In this document: positions 1-7,461 of the stretch, piece after piece
Layout of the letters: every line of letters begins with the position of its first letter
Numbering within the stretch: position 1 is the stretch's first letter
Origin: Rhodospirillales bacterium
GTDB taxonomy: Bacteria > Pseudomonadota > Alphaproteobacteria > Rhodospirillales > JABHCV01
Assembly (NCBI GenBank): GCA_016776705.1
Contig: JADHSW010000104.1
Span: 1-10,232 of the forward strand
Length of the DNA: 10,232 nucleotides
Direction: 5' to 3'
The notes under the pieces: model-generated
The model's database searches: none
What the model was told of the DNA's origin: nothing
Seen by the model: the letters and a program-made list of their open reading frames with translations, nothing else
Program-made: the position numbers and the translations under genes

Positions 1-3000
1 CTCAGGGGGATTTGCTGAGCGTATCCAAGACAAGCTCCATTTCCACCGTTCACAGACCCGTTCACATGGACTCCATTGGCGTCAAGCGATATGACGCCAG
101 GGGAAAAGTCACCGGACAGCGTATCTTTGTCGGCCTGTTTACATCCAGCGCTTACAATCGCAGTGTAAGCGATATCCCTCTTCTTAGGTTGAAGCTTGAG
201 AAGATATTAAAGCGCTCATGCTTCTCGCCAAGTGGTCACGATGGCAAGGCTCTGCTGAATATCCTGGAAACCTATCCCCGCGACGAGCTGTTCCAGGCCT
301 CAGAGGATCATCTGTTTGAAACGGCTCTGGGAATTCTTCATTTGCAGGAACGCCAGCGTGTCGCCTTGTTCCTGCGCCGTGATGATTTCGAGCGATTTAT
401 CTCGTGCCAGATTTTTGTTCCCCGTGATCGCTTCTCGACAGACCTTAGAATGAAAATTCAGAATATTCTTGAAAGGGCTTTCGCCGGGGAACAACTTGCC
501 TATTACACACAGTTGGGTGATTCCCCACTGGCGCGTCTGCACATTATCATTCAAACAACGCCCGGAAAAATTCCCGATTACAGCTTTGATGAAATCGAGG
601 CCGATCTTGTCGAGGGGGCCCGGTCCTGGGATGATCGTCTTCAGCAAAAGCTGGTGCTTTCCTTTGGCGAGGAGAAAGGCCTGGGTTTGTATCAGCGTTA
701 TCGCTACGCCTTCAGTGCGGCTTATCAGGATCGTTTCAATGCGACCCAGGCCGCCAGTGACATTGAAAATATTGAACAGGCGGCGAATACCGGTGAGCTG
801 GTCATGAGTTTATATCGGCCGGTCGAGGCCGATGAAGATCAGGTCTGGTTCAAGGTTTACCATCCGGATTCCGCTATTCCGCTCTCCGATGTTCTGCCCA
901 TGCTGGAAGACATGGGCCTGAAGGTTCTGGACGAACTTCCCTATCGAATTCGCCCCGGCGCCGAGGGTGAAAAGCTAGTGATGATCCATGACTTTGGCCT
1001 GAGGACCCGGGACGGTTCAGTCGTAAATCTGGCAGCGGTGCGGAAAAAATTCCAGGACGCCTTCAGCCGTATCTGGGCGGGCGATGTGGAAAGCGATGGC
1101 TTTAACGCTTTGGTCCTGCTCGGTGGATTGGGTTGGCGCGATGTCATGGTATTGCGCGCCTGCTGCAAATACCTGCGCCAGGCCGGCATCGCTTTCTCTC
1201 AGGATTATATGGAGCAGACACTTTCCAGAAATTCCCATCTGGCGCGGCAGATTGTCGATCTGTTCAAAGCCCGTTTCGATCCTGCTGGTAAAGGAAAAGG
1301 CAAAAGTAAAACTCTGCACGCACGTTTGGAATCGGAACTGGAAAAGGTTCAAAGCGCCGACGAGGATCGGATTTTGCGACGCTTCATCAATGTGGTGACG
1401 TCCATGCTGCGCACCAACTTTTACCAGACCCGTGACGGGCAGCCAAAACCGTATCTGTCCTTCAAACTGGACAGCCAGAAGGTTGATGAGCTGCCCTTGC
1501 CGCGTCCGTTCCGGGAAATTTTTGTCTACAGTCCCAGAATCGAGGGCGTCCACCTTCGCTTCGGCATGGTCGCACGTGGCGGACTGCGGTGGTCGGATCG
1601 TCGTGAAGATTTCAGAACCGAAATTCTCGGTCTGGTAAAGGCGCAGCAGGTCAAGAACACCGTCATCGTTCCGGTTGGCTCAAAAGGCGGTTTCGTGCTC
1701 AAAAAAGCCCCCGACATGTCTGACCGCGAGGCCTTTTTGGCCGAAGGCATTGCGTGCTACAAGACATTCATTTCAGGCCTGCTCGACATTACGGACAACC
1801 TGAAGGGCAATCGGGTTATTGCGCCAAAAGACACGGTGCGCAAGGATGTGGACGACCCCTATCTTGTTGTCGCCGCTGACAAGGGAACTGCGACATTTTC
1901 CGATATAGCCAACTCGGTTTCCATAGAATACGGTTTCTGGCTGGGCGACGCTTTTGCTTCAGGCGGGTCCGATGGTTACGACCACAAGAAAATGGGAATT
2001 ACGGCCCGGGGGGGATGGGAATCGGTCAAGCGCCACTTCCGCGAGATGGACATCAATATTCAGGAGGAAGATTTCGACGTTGTTGGCGTCGGCGATATGT
2101 CTGGCGACGTCTTTGGCAACGGCATGTTGCTGTCGCCCCATATACGTCTGATTGGCGCCTTCAACCATATGCATATTTTTGTCGATCCCAATCCGGACCC
2201 TGTGAAAGGTATTGTGGAACGTCAGCGCTTGTTCGATCTGCCACGCTCGTCCTGGACAGATTATGATGCCAAGTTGATATCAAAGGGCGGTGGCATCTTC
2301 GAGCGCTCGGCGAAATCAATTATACTTTCCGATGAAATAAAAAAGTGTTTCTCCATAAGCAAAGACAGCTTGACACCGAACGAGTTGATCCGTGCGTTGC
2401 TGACGGCAAAAACAGATCTTTTGTGGTTCGGTGGTATCGGTACATACCTTAAGGCATCCGGCGAGTCGCATCTTGAAGTGGGGGATCGCGCTAATGATGC
2501 TATTCGAATTAACGCCAATCAACTGAACTGCAAGGTTGTTGGCGAGGGCGCCAATCTGGGAGTAACCCAACGCGCCCGGATCGAGGCTGCGCTGAATGGA
2601 GTCAGGCTGTACGCTGATTCAATTGACAATTCAGCAGGTGTCGACTGTTCGGATCACGAGGTCAACATCAAGATTTTGATTGATCAGGTCATGGCCAACG
2701 GTGATTTGACACGCAAGCAACGCAACACCTTGCTGGCAAAAATGACCAACGAGGTCGGACTGCAGGTGCTGGTTGATAATTATCGACAGACCCAGGCCAT
2801 CAACATGATTTTGACCGAAGGTATGGGTGTCTTCGACAATCAGGTGCGTTTAATGCGGGCGCTTGAAAAAAGTGGACGCCTGAACCGTGAAGTTGAATTC
2901 TTACCCGATGACGAGACGCTGGTCGAGCGTGGTGCTGCAAAAATCGGACTGACCGGGCCGGAAGTCGCGGTGCTGATGTCATATGCAAAAATCTGGGTCA

Positions 3001-3992
3001 ATGAAGAACTGCTGGCATCCGACTTGCCTGACGACGAAGCCTTGCACGATGATTTGGTTGCCTACTTCCCTACGCCCCTTCGCAAGATTTATAAAAAGGA
3101 AATTACCAAACACAGGCTGCGCAGGGAAATTGTTGCTACCCTGGCGACAAATTCGGTGATTAACAGGGCAGGTGGATCGTTCATCAATCAACTGATTGAA
3201 CGAACCGGCATGCCAGCAAGTGATGTGGTCAGGGCCTATATTATCGCCCGACGATGCCTGGGTATGCGCGCGATCTGGGCTGAAATTGACGCCCTGGACA
3301 ACAAGGTTCCAGCGGTAATTCAGAGCAAAATGCGCCTTAACACCAATCGCCTGATAGAGTGGGTCACCCTGTGGTTCCTGCGAAATGGTCGCAGACCCCT
3401 TGATATCACTAGTCACGTTGTAGAATTTTCTGGTGGTTTTACCGAACTTTATGGCTGTCTTGAAAAATGCTTGCCCAGGCATTACCACCTTGATGTGATT
3501 GAACGGGGCCGCCCTTATGTGGAGGCAGGTGTGCCAAAGAGCCTGGCAAGCCGGATTGCGGGCCTGGTCAACATGTTCTCTGGCTGCGATATCATCCGAT
3601 TGGCGAGTGCGCGCAAAATGTCGATTTCCGATGCGGCAAAGCTCTATTTCGCCATCGGGACCCGATTCCATCTTGGTTCGTTGCGGGGCGCATCGGATCG
3701 CCTGGAAACGCAAAGCCACTGGCAGAAACTTGCCGTCGCCGCATTGATCGAGGAAATTTATGGACATCAACTCGCGCTGGCGATTTTGGTAATGGATACC
3801 AGGGGGCGCAAGAAAAAAGGCTTCGAAACCGAGGCTGCGATTGCCAATTGGGTTGAAAAAAACCAGATCGCCGTTGAAAGAACCGAACATCTGATTTCAG
3901 AGTTGTCAGCAACGGAAATCAACGATCTGGCCATGATCGCGGTTGCGTCACGTCAGCTTAGAACCTTGGCGGAAACGCCAGTCGCTGGATAA
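1..3992 (+). CDS. gdhB: NAD-specific glutamate dehydrogenase, large (about 180 kDa) class, 5' partial
   Basis: This enzyme deaminates L-glutamate to 2-oxoglutarate and ammonium with NAD+, feeding glutamate carbon into the TCA cycle in the cytoplasm. The frame is open to the left edge: the first whole codon is at 3, so the TTG at 12 is not the true start. Family members run about 1,600 residues, so roughly the first 280 are missing. Numbering from the TTG, residues 115-205 and 263-340 look like the regulatory ACT-like domains. The catalytic domain follows: RGGLRWSD at 522-529, a conserved lysine in VPVGSKGGF (K558), GDMSGDVFGNG at 694-704, FGGIGTYL at 806-813 and VVGEGANLGVTQ at 842-853. A helical C-terminal region ends at the TAA. 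A short Lys/Gly-rich stretch (426-433) lies between ACT-like and catalytic parts. All signature motifs are intact, with no frameshift. The family (Bac_GDH) is clear; the symbol follows Pseudomonas usage. Confidence 0.95.
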   Translation, partial: QGDLLSVSKTSSISTVHRPVHMDSIGVKRYDARGKVTGQRIFVGLFTSSAYNRSVSDIPLLRLKLEKILKRSCFSPSGHDGKALLNILETYPRDELFQASEDHLFETALGILHLQERQRVALFLRRDDFERFISCQIFVPRDRFSTDLRMKIQNILERAFAGEQLAYYTQLGDSPLARLHIIIQTTPGKIPDYSFDEIEADLVEGARSWDDRLQQKLVLSFGEEKGLGLYQRYRYAFSAAYQDRFNATQAASDIENIEQAANTGELVMSLYRPVEADEDQVWFKVYHPDSAIPLSDVLPMLEDMGLKVLDELPYRIRPGAEGEKLVMIHDFGLRTRDGSVVNLAAVRKKFQDAFSRIWAGDVESDGFNALVLLGGLGWRDVMVLRACCKYLRQAGIAFSQDYMEQTLSRNSHLARQIVDLFKARFDPAGKGKGKSKTLHARLESELEKVQSADEDRILRRFINVVTSMLRTNFYQTRDGQPKPYLSFKLDSQKVDELPLPRPFREIFVYSPRIEGVHLRFGMVARGGLRWSDRREDFRTEILGLVKAQQVKNTVIVPVGSKGGFVLKKAPDMSDREAFLAEGIACYKTFISGLLDITDNLKGNRVIAPKDTVRKDVDDPYLVVAADKGTATFSDIANSVSIEYGFWLGDAFASGGSDGYDHKKMGITARGGWESVKRHFREMDINIQEEDFDVVGVGDMSGDVFGNGMLLSPHIRLIGAFNHMHIFVDPNPDPVKGIVERQRLFDLPRSSWTDYDAKLISKGGGIFERSAKSIILSDEIKKCFSISKDSLTPNELIRALLTAKTDLLWFGGIGTYLKASGESHLEVGDRANDAIRINANQLNCKVVGEGANLGVTQRARIEAALNGVRLYADSIDNSAGVDCSDHEVNIKILIDQVMANGDLTRKQRNTLLAKMTNEVGLQVLVDNYRQTQAINMILTEGMGVFDNQVRLMRALEKSGRLNREVEFLPDDETLVERGAAKIGLTGPEVAVLMSYAKIWVNEELLASDLPDDEALHDDLVAYFPTPLRKIYKKEITKHRLRREIVATLATNSVINRAGGSFINQLIERTGMPASDVVRAYIIARRCLGMRAIWAEIDALDNKVPAVIQSKMRLNTNRLIEWVTLWFLRNGRRPLDITSHVVEFSGGFTELYGCLEKCLPRHYHLDVIERGRPYVEAGVPKSLASRIAGLVNMFSGCDIIRLASARKMSISDAAKLYFAIGTRFHLGSLRGASDRLETQSHWQKLAVAALIEEIYGHQLALAILVMDTRGRKKKGFETEAAIANWVEKNQIAVERTEHLISELSATEINDLAMIAVASRQLRTLAETPVAG

Positions 3993-3994
3993 TT

Positions 3995-5269
3995 GTGACG
4001 GTGCCGAAAACGGCTGACAGACGTGGAGTGTTTTCGTGGTGTCTGTACGACTGGGCCAATTCCGCCTTTCCGACAGTCATCATTACCTTTGTTTTCGCCA
4101 CCTACTTCACTGGCTCGGTAGCCGCAGATAAAATCACGGGCACGGCCCATTGGGGTTACGCCATGAGCCTGTCGGCGCTGGCCGTCGCCATTACCGCCCC
4201 TCTGCTCGGTGCCATTGCGGACAAGACCGGCAGGCGAAAATCGTGGCTTGGCGTCTTTACGACCCTGTGTATTATCGCCAGCAGTTTCTTATGGCTGATT
4301 GAACCCAATCCTTCATTTGCCTTACTGGCGCTAATGCTGGCAGGTTTTGCAAATTTCGCCTTTGAATCAGGTATGGTTTTTTATAATGCCATGTTGCCCG
4401 ACCTTGCGCCTGAGAGCCATGTTGGCAGGGTTTCCGGTTGGGGCTGGGGCCTGGGATATTTCGGTGGGCTGTTTTGTCTTGCACTAACGCTTGTCGGTTT
4501 TGTGCAGCCGGAAATACCATGGTTTGGTCTGGAAAAAGAAACTGCGGAACATGTTCGTGCTGCGGCTGTACTTGTTGCCATGTGGTACGCGGTATTCTCT
4601 ATACCCCTTTTTGTCTTTACCTCTGATAGTGATGCAAAACCCCTATCCCTTTGGGCGGCGGTGGGCAAGGGCCTCGGGGAGCTTAAGGCGACGTTTGTTC
4701 AGGTTCGGGGATACGCTCATGTGGTCAAGTTCCTGATTGCCCGCATGATTTATACGGATGGCCTGAACACGCTTTTTGCCTTTGGCGGCATTTATGCTGC
4801 CGGCTCATTTGGAATGGAGCTGAACGAAATTATTATTTTCGCTATTGGCATGAACGTGACGGCAGGACTGGGAGCGGCGGCGTTTGGCTGGGTTGATGAT
4901 GCCATTGGACCAAAAAAAACCGTGATTATAGCGCTTGTCGGGCTGAGCGTCTTATCGACGGCGCTCCTGGTCGTTCAAACCAAGACGATGTTTTGGCTGT
5001 TTGGTTTGCCATTAGGCATTTTTGTTGGCCCGGCCCAGGCGGCCAGCCGTTCGATGATGGCCCGTCTGGCACCCAGGGAACTGACCACAGAAATGTTTGG
5101 CCTCTATGCCTTTTCAGGCAAGGCGACGGCATTTCTTGGCCCGGCCCTGCTCGGTGCAGTTACGGCTGCATTTGACAGTCAGCGAGCGGGCATGGCGACA
5201 ATTTTGGTTTTCTTTGTAGTTGGTGGTACTTTGCTGTTATGGGTTCCTGCAACCAGCCAGGAACCTTAA
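3995..5269 (+). CDS. MFS transporter, UMF1 / Atg22-like family
   Basis: A 424-residue inner-membrane protein with about 12 hydrophobic segments and the family's typical N-terminus (FSWCLYDWANSAFPTVI, residues 13-29). The MFS loop motif GAIADKTGRRK is at 72-82, a degenerate second copy GWVDDAIGPKK at 298-308, and the conserved GPAQAASRS at 345-353. Bacterial UMF1 proteins are mostly uncharacterised; the fungal relative Atg22 is a vacuolar amino-acid exporter. Because the gene begins two bases after the glutamate dehydrogenase stop, an amino-acid or related substrate is tempting, but that is inference only. The GTG at 3995 is preferred because it puts DRRGVFSWCLYDW at the usual distance from the start; only a weak GGA (3987-3989) stands in for a ribosome site, so translational coupling to the upstream gene is likely. 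A second GTG two codons on (4001) is an alternative start. Family call firm, substrate unknown. Confidence 0.9.
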   Translation: MTVPKTADRRGVFSWCLYDWANSAFPTVIITFVFATYFTGSVAADKITGTAHWGYAMSLSALAVAITAPLLGAIADKTGRRKSWLGVFTTLCIIASSFLWLIEPNPSFALLALMLAGFANFAFESGMVFYNAMLPDLAPESHVGRVSGWGWGLGYFGGLFCLALTLVGFVQPEIPWFGLEKETAEHVRAAAVLVAMWYAVFSIPLFVFTSDSDAKPLSLWAAVGKGLGELKATFVQVRGYAHVVKFLIARMIYTDGLNTLFAFGGIYAAGSFGMELNEIIIFAIGMNVTAGLGAAAFGWVDDAIGPKKTVIIALVGLSVLSTALLVVQTKTMFWLFGLPLGIFVGPAQAASRSMMARLAPRELTTEMFGLYAFSGKATAFLGPALLGAVTAAFDSQRAGMATILVFFVVGGTLLLWVPATSQEP

Positions 5270-5312
5270 TGATTGCGCACTCCTACAGAATCCCCCACAT
5301 TACGGCGAGATT

Positions 5313-5318
5313 AAGGGA
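5313..5318 (+). promoter_or_regulatory. Likely ribosome binding site for the SIS-domain gene
   Basis: AAGGGA lies 11 bases before the ATG at 5330. The spacing is slightly long, but it is the only purine-rich site near this start and no other in-frame start fits the family's N-terminal length better. Confidence 0.5.
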
Positions 5319-5329
5319 TACGCTTTCAC

Positions 5330-5950
5330 ATGACATTTCCAGACGAAAAATTCGACGATATTAGCGCTTTCAGCGATGCCTATTTCGAACAAATTTCAGC
5401 GGCGGCGGCTTCTGTTGATCGCGCGAAGCTGACCCAGGCGGCGGATATTCTGGAAGACACCTACCGCAAAAACAACACCCTGTTCGTCTGTGGAAATGGT
5501 GGGTCGGCGGCAATATCCGGGACTTTTGTCTGTGACCACTCAAAACTGGTTCAGACCGATACCAACCTTACGGCCCGTGTCGTTAGTCTGGCCGACAACA
5601 TGTCCATGGTGACGGCCATCGCCAATGATCTCAGCTATGATGATATTTTTTCATACCAGCTGCAAACTCTTGCCAATTTTGGTGATGCGTTGTTGACGAT
5701 CAGCGCGTCGGGTGATTCAGAAAATGTCGTCAAGGCGGCGACCTGGGCACGGGAAAACAAGATGGAAGTAATCGCCTTCACAGGTTTCAAAGGCGGCCGA
5801 ATGGCCGATCTGGCTACGGTGCATCTGCATGTGAATGCAGACAATTACGGCGTAATCGAGGATGTGCATCAGTCCTTGATGCACCTGCTTGCCCAGTATA
5901 TTCGCATGAAACAAATGTCCAGGGGACTGGTTGCAAACAGAAAATTCTAG
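5330..5950 (+). CDS. SIS-domain sugar-phosphate isomerase, GmhA-like with altered metal site
   Basis: A 206-residue cytoplasmic protein made of one SIS (phosphosugar-binding) domain, close in length to GmhA (sedoheptulose-7-phosphate isomerase) and DiaA. A short helical N-terminus leads to the phosphate-binding loop CGNGGSAA (54-61), then TAIANDLSYDDIF (95-107), the serine-rich loop ISASGDS (124-130), TGFKGGRMADLA (151-162) and the C-terminal IEDVHQSLMH (176-185). In GmhA a metal is held by His, Glu, Gln and His. Aligning by eye, these positions here are Thr65, Asp69, Glu177 and His185, so only the last is kept. It may belong to a GmhA-like clade with another substrate or mechanism, or to a DiaA-like non-catalytic group. 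Heptose or other surface-sugar metabolism is the likeliest setting, given a sugar dehydratase gene elsewhere in the window. The start ATG follows AAGGGA (5313-5318). The 60-base gap leaves cotranscription with the transporter open. Confidence 0.85.
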   Translation: MTFPDEKFDDISAFSDAYFEQISAAAASVDRAKLTQAADILEDTYRKNNTLFVCGNGGSAAISGTFVCDHSKLVQTDTNLTARVVSLADNMSMVTAIANDLSYDDIFSYQLQTLANFGDALLTISASGDSENVVKAATWARENKMEVIAFTGFKGGRMADLATVHLHVNADNYGVIEDVHQSLMHLLAQYIRMKQMSRGLVANRKF

Positions 5951-5956
5951 ACCGGC

Positions 5957-7423
5957 TCAAGCTTCCTGAACCTGATCGCGACCATTCTTTTTGGCCGTAT
6001 AAAGCGCCGTGTCGGCGCGTGAGATCACCTGATTGCCGTCTTCGCCCCTTATAATTTCACAGACCCCGGCACTGATGGTAATCTGGTGTTCGGGATTAGC
6101 GTCAACAAAGCGGGCGTCCCTGATCGAATTCCGGATACTTTCGGCCATCCGTTTGGCGTCACCCAAGGAACATTCGGGGGCAAGGATAATGAATTCTTCA
6201 CCACCCCAGCGGCATAGGATATCCGACTGGCGATTCAGTTGACGGGTGTGGGTTGCAAATTTTTTCAGAACCTTGTCGCCGTTCAGGTGACCATATGTGT
6301 CGTTCACATCTTTAAAATGATCAATGTCGATTAAAATAAGGGAAAACGGTAACTTGGTTCGCTCGAACTGAGACAGGGCCTGTTTCAGGACGATTTCAAA
6401 AGTTTGCCTGTTGCCAAGGCCGGTCAACTTGTCGGTACTGGCCATTTCTTCCAATCGGGACTGGAAAATATTTACCGTATAGGAAATCAGGAGAATGGTC
6501 AGGACAATCACCACCGAACCAATGGCAAGGTTGGCGAGGAAGCTGTTCCAAAGTTCTTTTGTCGCCCTGGACTCATTTAATTCAACAAGCAGATACCATT
6601 TAAGTTCCGGAATATAACGCGTTGTCAGCAGAACGGTTTCAGTGCCCCGTTCAAAAATAAATGCGCCGGTGTTGTTGGATACTATTTTTACGGCCAGCGC
6701 ATCCAGACCGGGTTGCCTGCGAATATTTTTTATTCCTGCTGGGTTAGTGTCCGAGTCCAGATGAATTTCACCGTTTTGATCAATGAAATAAATTCGACGG
6801 CGAAAATTCTCCTGATACTGCTTAATCATCCTTGCCACGGAATCCAGGCCCAGTCCTACCCCGGCGACACCAATGAAATTTCCATCATAATCCAGTACCC
6901 GGTAATTGATAAAAATGGTCAGGGCTTCTCCCTGCTCATTGTTGGAATCAATGTTGACCTCATAGTCCTCGCGCATGTTCTGGACACGAAAAAACCACTT
7001 GTCCTTGGGGGCGCTTGCATCAAGAATCCGGGAAATACCTTCAAAATGATAATATTTCAGGGTTTTGGCCGAAACAAAGTAACTGGTGAAAGCATCGTAT
7101 TTATCGCGGATGGCTTTCAGGTAACGGATCGCAGAATCGGGTGTATTCTCACCGTTAATTGCCCAGTCACGAAGAAAGGTGTCATTGGCCATGAGCGAGG
7201 AAATAAAGATCGGGCGTAATAAATCGGTCTGAATTTCCGAATAGATGGTATTGGAGGAAAGCGGCAGTTCATTCTCCAGCACCGTCGTGCGGATGGTGCC
7301 TTTTGATATCTGGTAGCTGAGGATATTGGTCGCCAAAAAACCACCGACAAGAATAAGTGCGACGTAAACTATCAGCCTTACCCGGACGTTTTGATAAGCA
7401 AAAACTAGGCTATTGCTTGGCAT
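5957..7423 (-). CDS. Membrane-bound diguanylate cyclase with periplasmic dCache-like sensor
   Basis: This 488-residue protein should make cyclic di-GMP from two GTP at the inner membrane, tuned by a periplasmic ligand. Residues 16-34 form the first membrane helix; about 40-290 form a periplasmic sensor of double-Cache style; a second helix spans about 296-316; then a short linker and the GGDEF domain (about 330-488). Within it DKLTGLGNR (331-339), LILIDIDHFK (362-371) with metal-ligand Asp366, and the active-site GGEEF (407-411) are intact, so it should be catalytically active. RQSD (398-401) sits exactly five residues before GGEEF, the position of the RxxD product-inhibition site. The segment LLRPIFISSLMANDTFLRDW (69-88) resembles the sensor of SiaA-type and related cyclases (resemblance from memory). 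A good AAGGAG ribosome site supports the start. It lies 38 bases downstream of purH on the same strand and is probably cotranscribed. The sensed ligand is unknown. Confidence 0.93.
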   Translation of the reverse strand: MPSNSLVFAYQNVRVRLIVYVALILVGGFLATNILSYQISKGTIRTTVLENELPLSSNTIYSEIQTDLLRPIFISSLMANDTFLRDWAINGENTPDSAIRYLKAIRDKYDAFTSYFVSAKTLKYYHFEGISRILDASAPKDKWFFRVQNMREDYEVNIDSNNEQGEALTIFINYRVLDYDGNFIGVAGVGLGLDSVARMIKQYQENFRRRIYFIDQNGEIHLDSDTNPAGIKNIRRQPGLDALAVKIVSNNTGAFIFERGTETVLLTTRYIPELKWYLLVELNESRATKELWNSFLANLAIGSVVIVLTILLISYTVNIFQSRLEEMASTDKLTGLGNRQTFEIVLKQALSQFERTKLPFSLILIDIDHFKDVNDTYGHLNGDKVLKKFATHTRQLNRQSDILCRWGGEEFIILAPECSLGDAKRMAESIRNSIRDARFVDANPEHQITISAGVCEIIRGEDGNQVISRADTALYTAKKNGRDQVQEA

Positions 7424-7431
7424 TCACATCA

Positions 7432-7437
7432 CTCCTT
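7432..7437 (-). promoter_or_regulatory. Ribosome binding site for the diguanylate cyclase gene
   Basis: On the minus strand AAGGAG stands 8 bases before the ATG whose first base is 7423. Near-ideal sequence and spacing fix this start and imply independent, efficient translation within a purH transcript. Confidence 0.75.
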
Positions 7438-7461
7438 CTTGGGCTTGCCAGCGTTTCAATA

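Noticed and set aside
12..14. TTG as the start of the glutamate dehydrogenase
   Set aside because: The frame stays open to the window edge and the protein lacks about 280 residues of the family length, so this is an internal leucine codon.
1287..1313. Lys/Gly-rich stretch in the dehydrogenase as a nucleic-acid-binding tail or insertion
   Set aside because: It is only about eight residues long and sits in a place where a flexible loop between domains is expected.
1017..1553. A 178-codon minus-strand frame opposite the glutamate dehydrogenase
   Set aside because: Antisense shadow of conserved coding sequence with no recognisable motif.
2979..3890. Long (303-codon) open frame on the minus strand inside the glutamate dehydrogenase gene
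   Set aside because: It lies wholly antisense to a strongly conserved coding region, its translation shows no recognisable domain, and such mirror frames arise easily opposite long genes of this composition.
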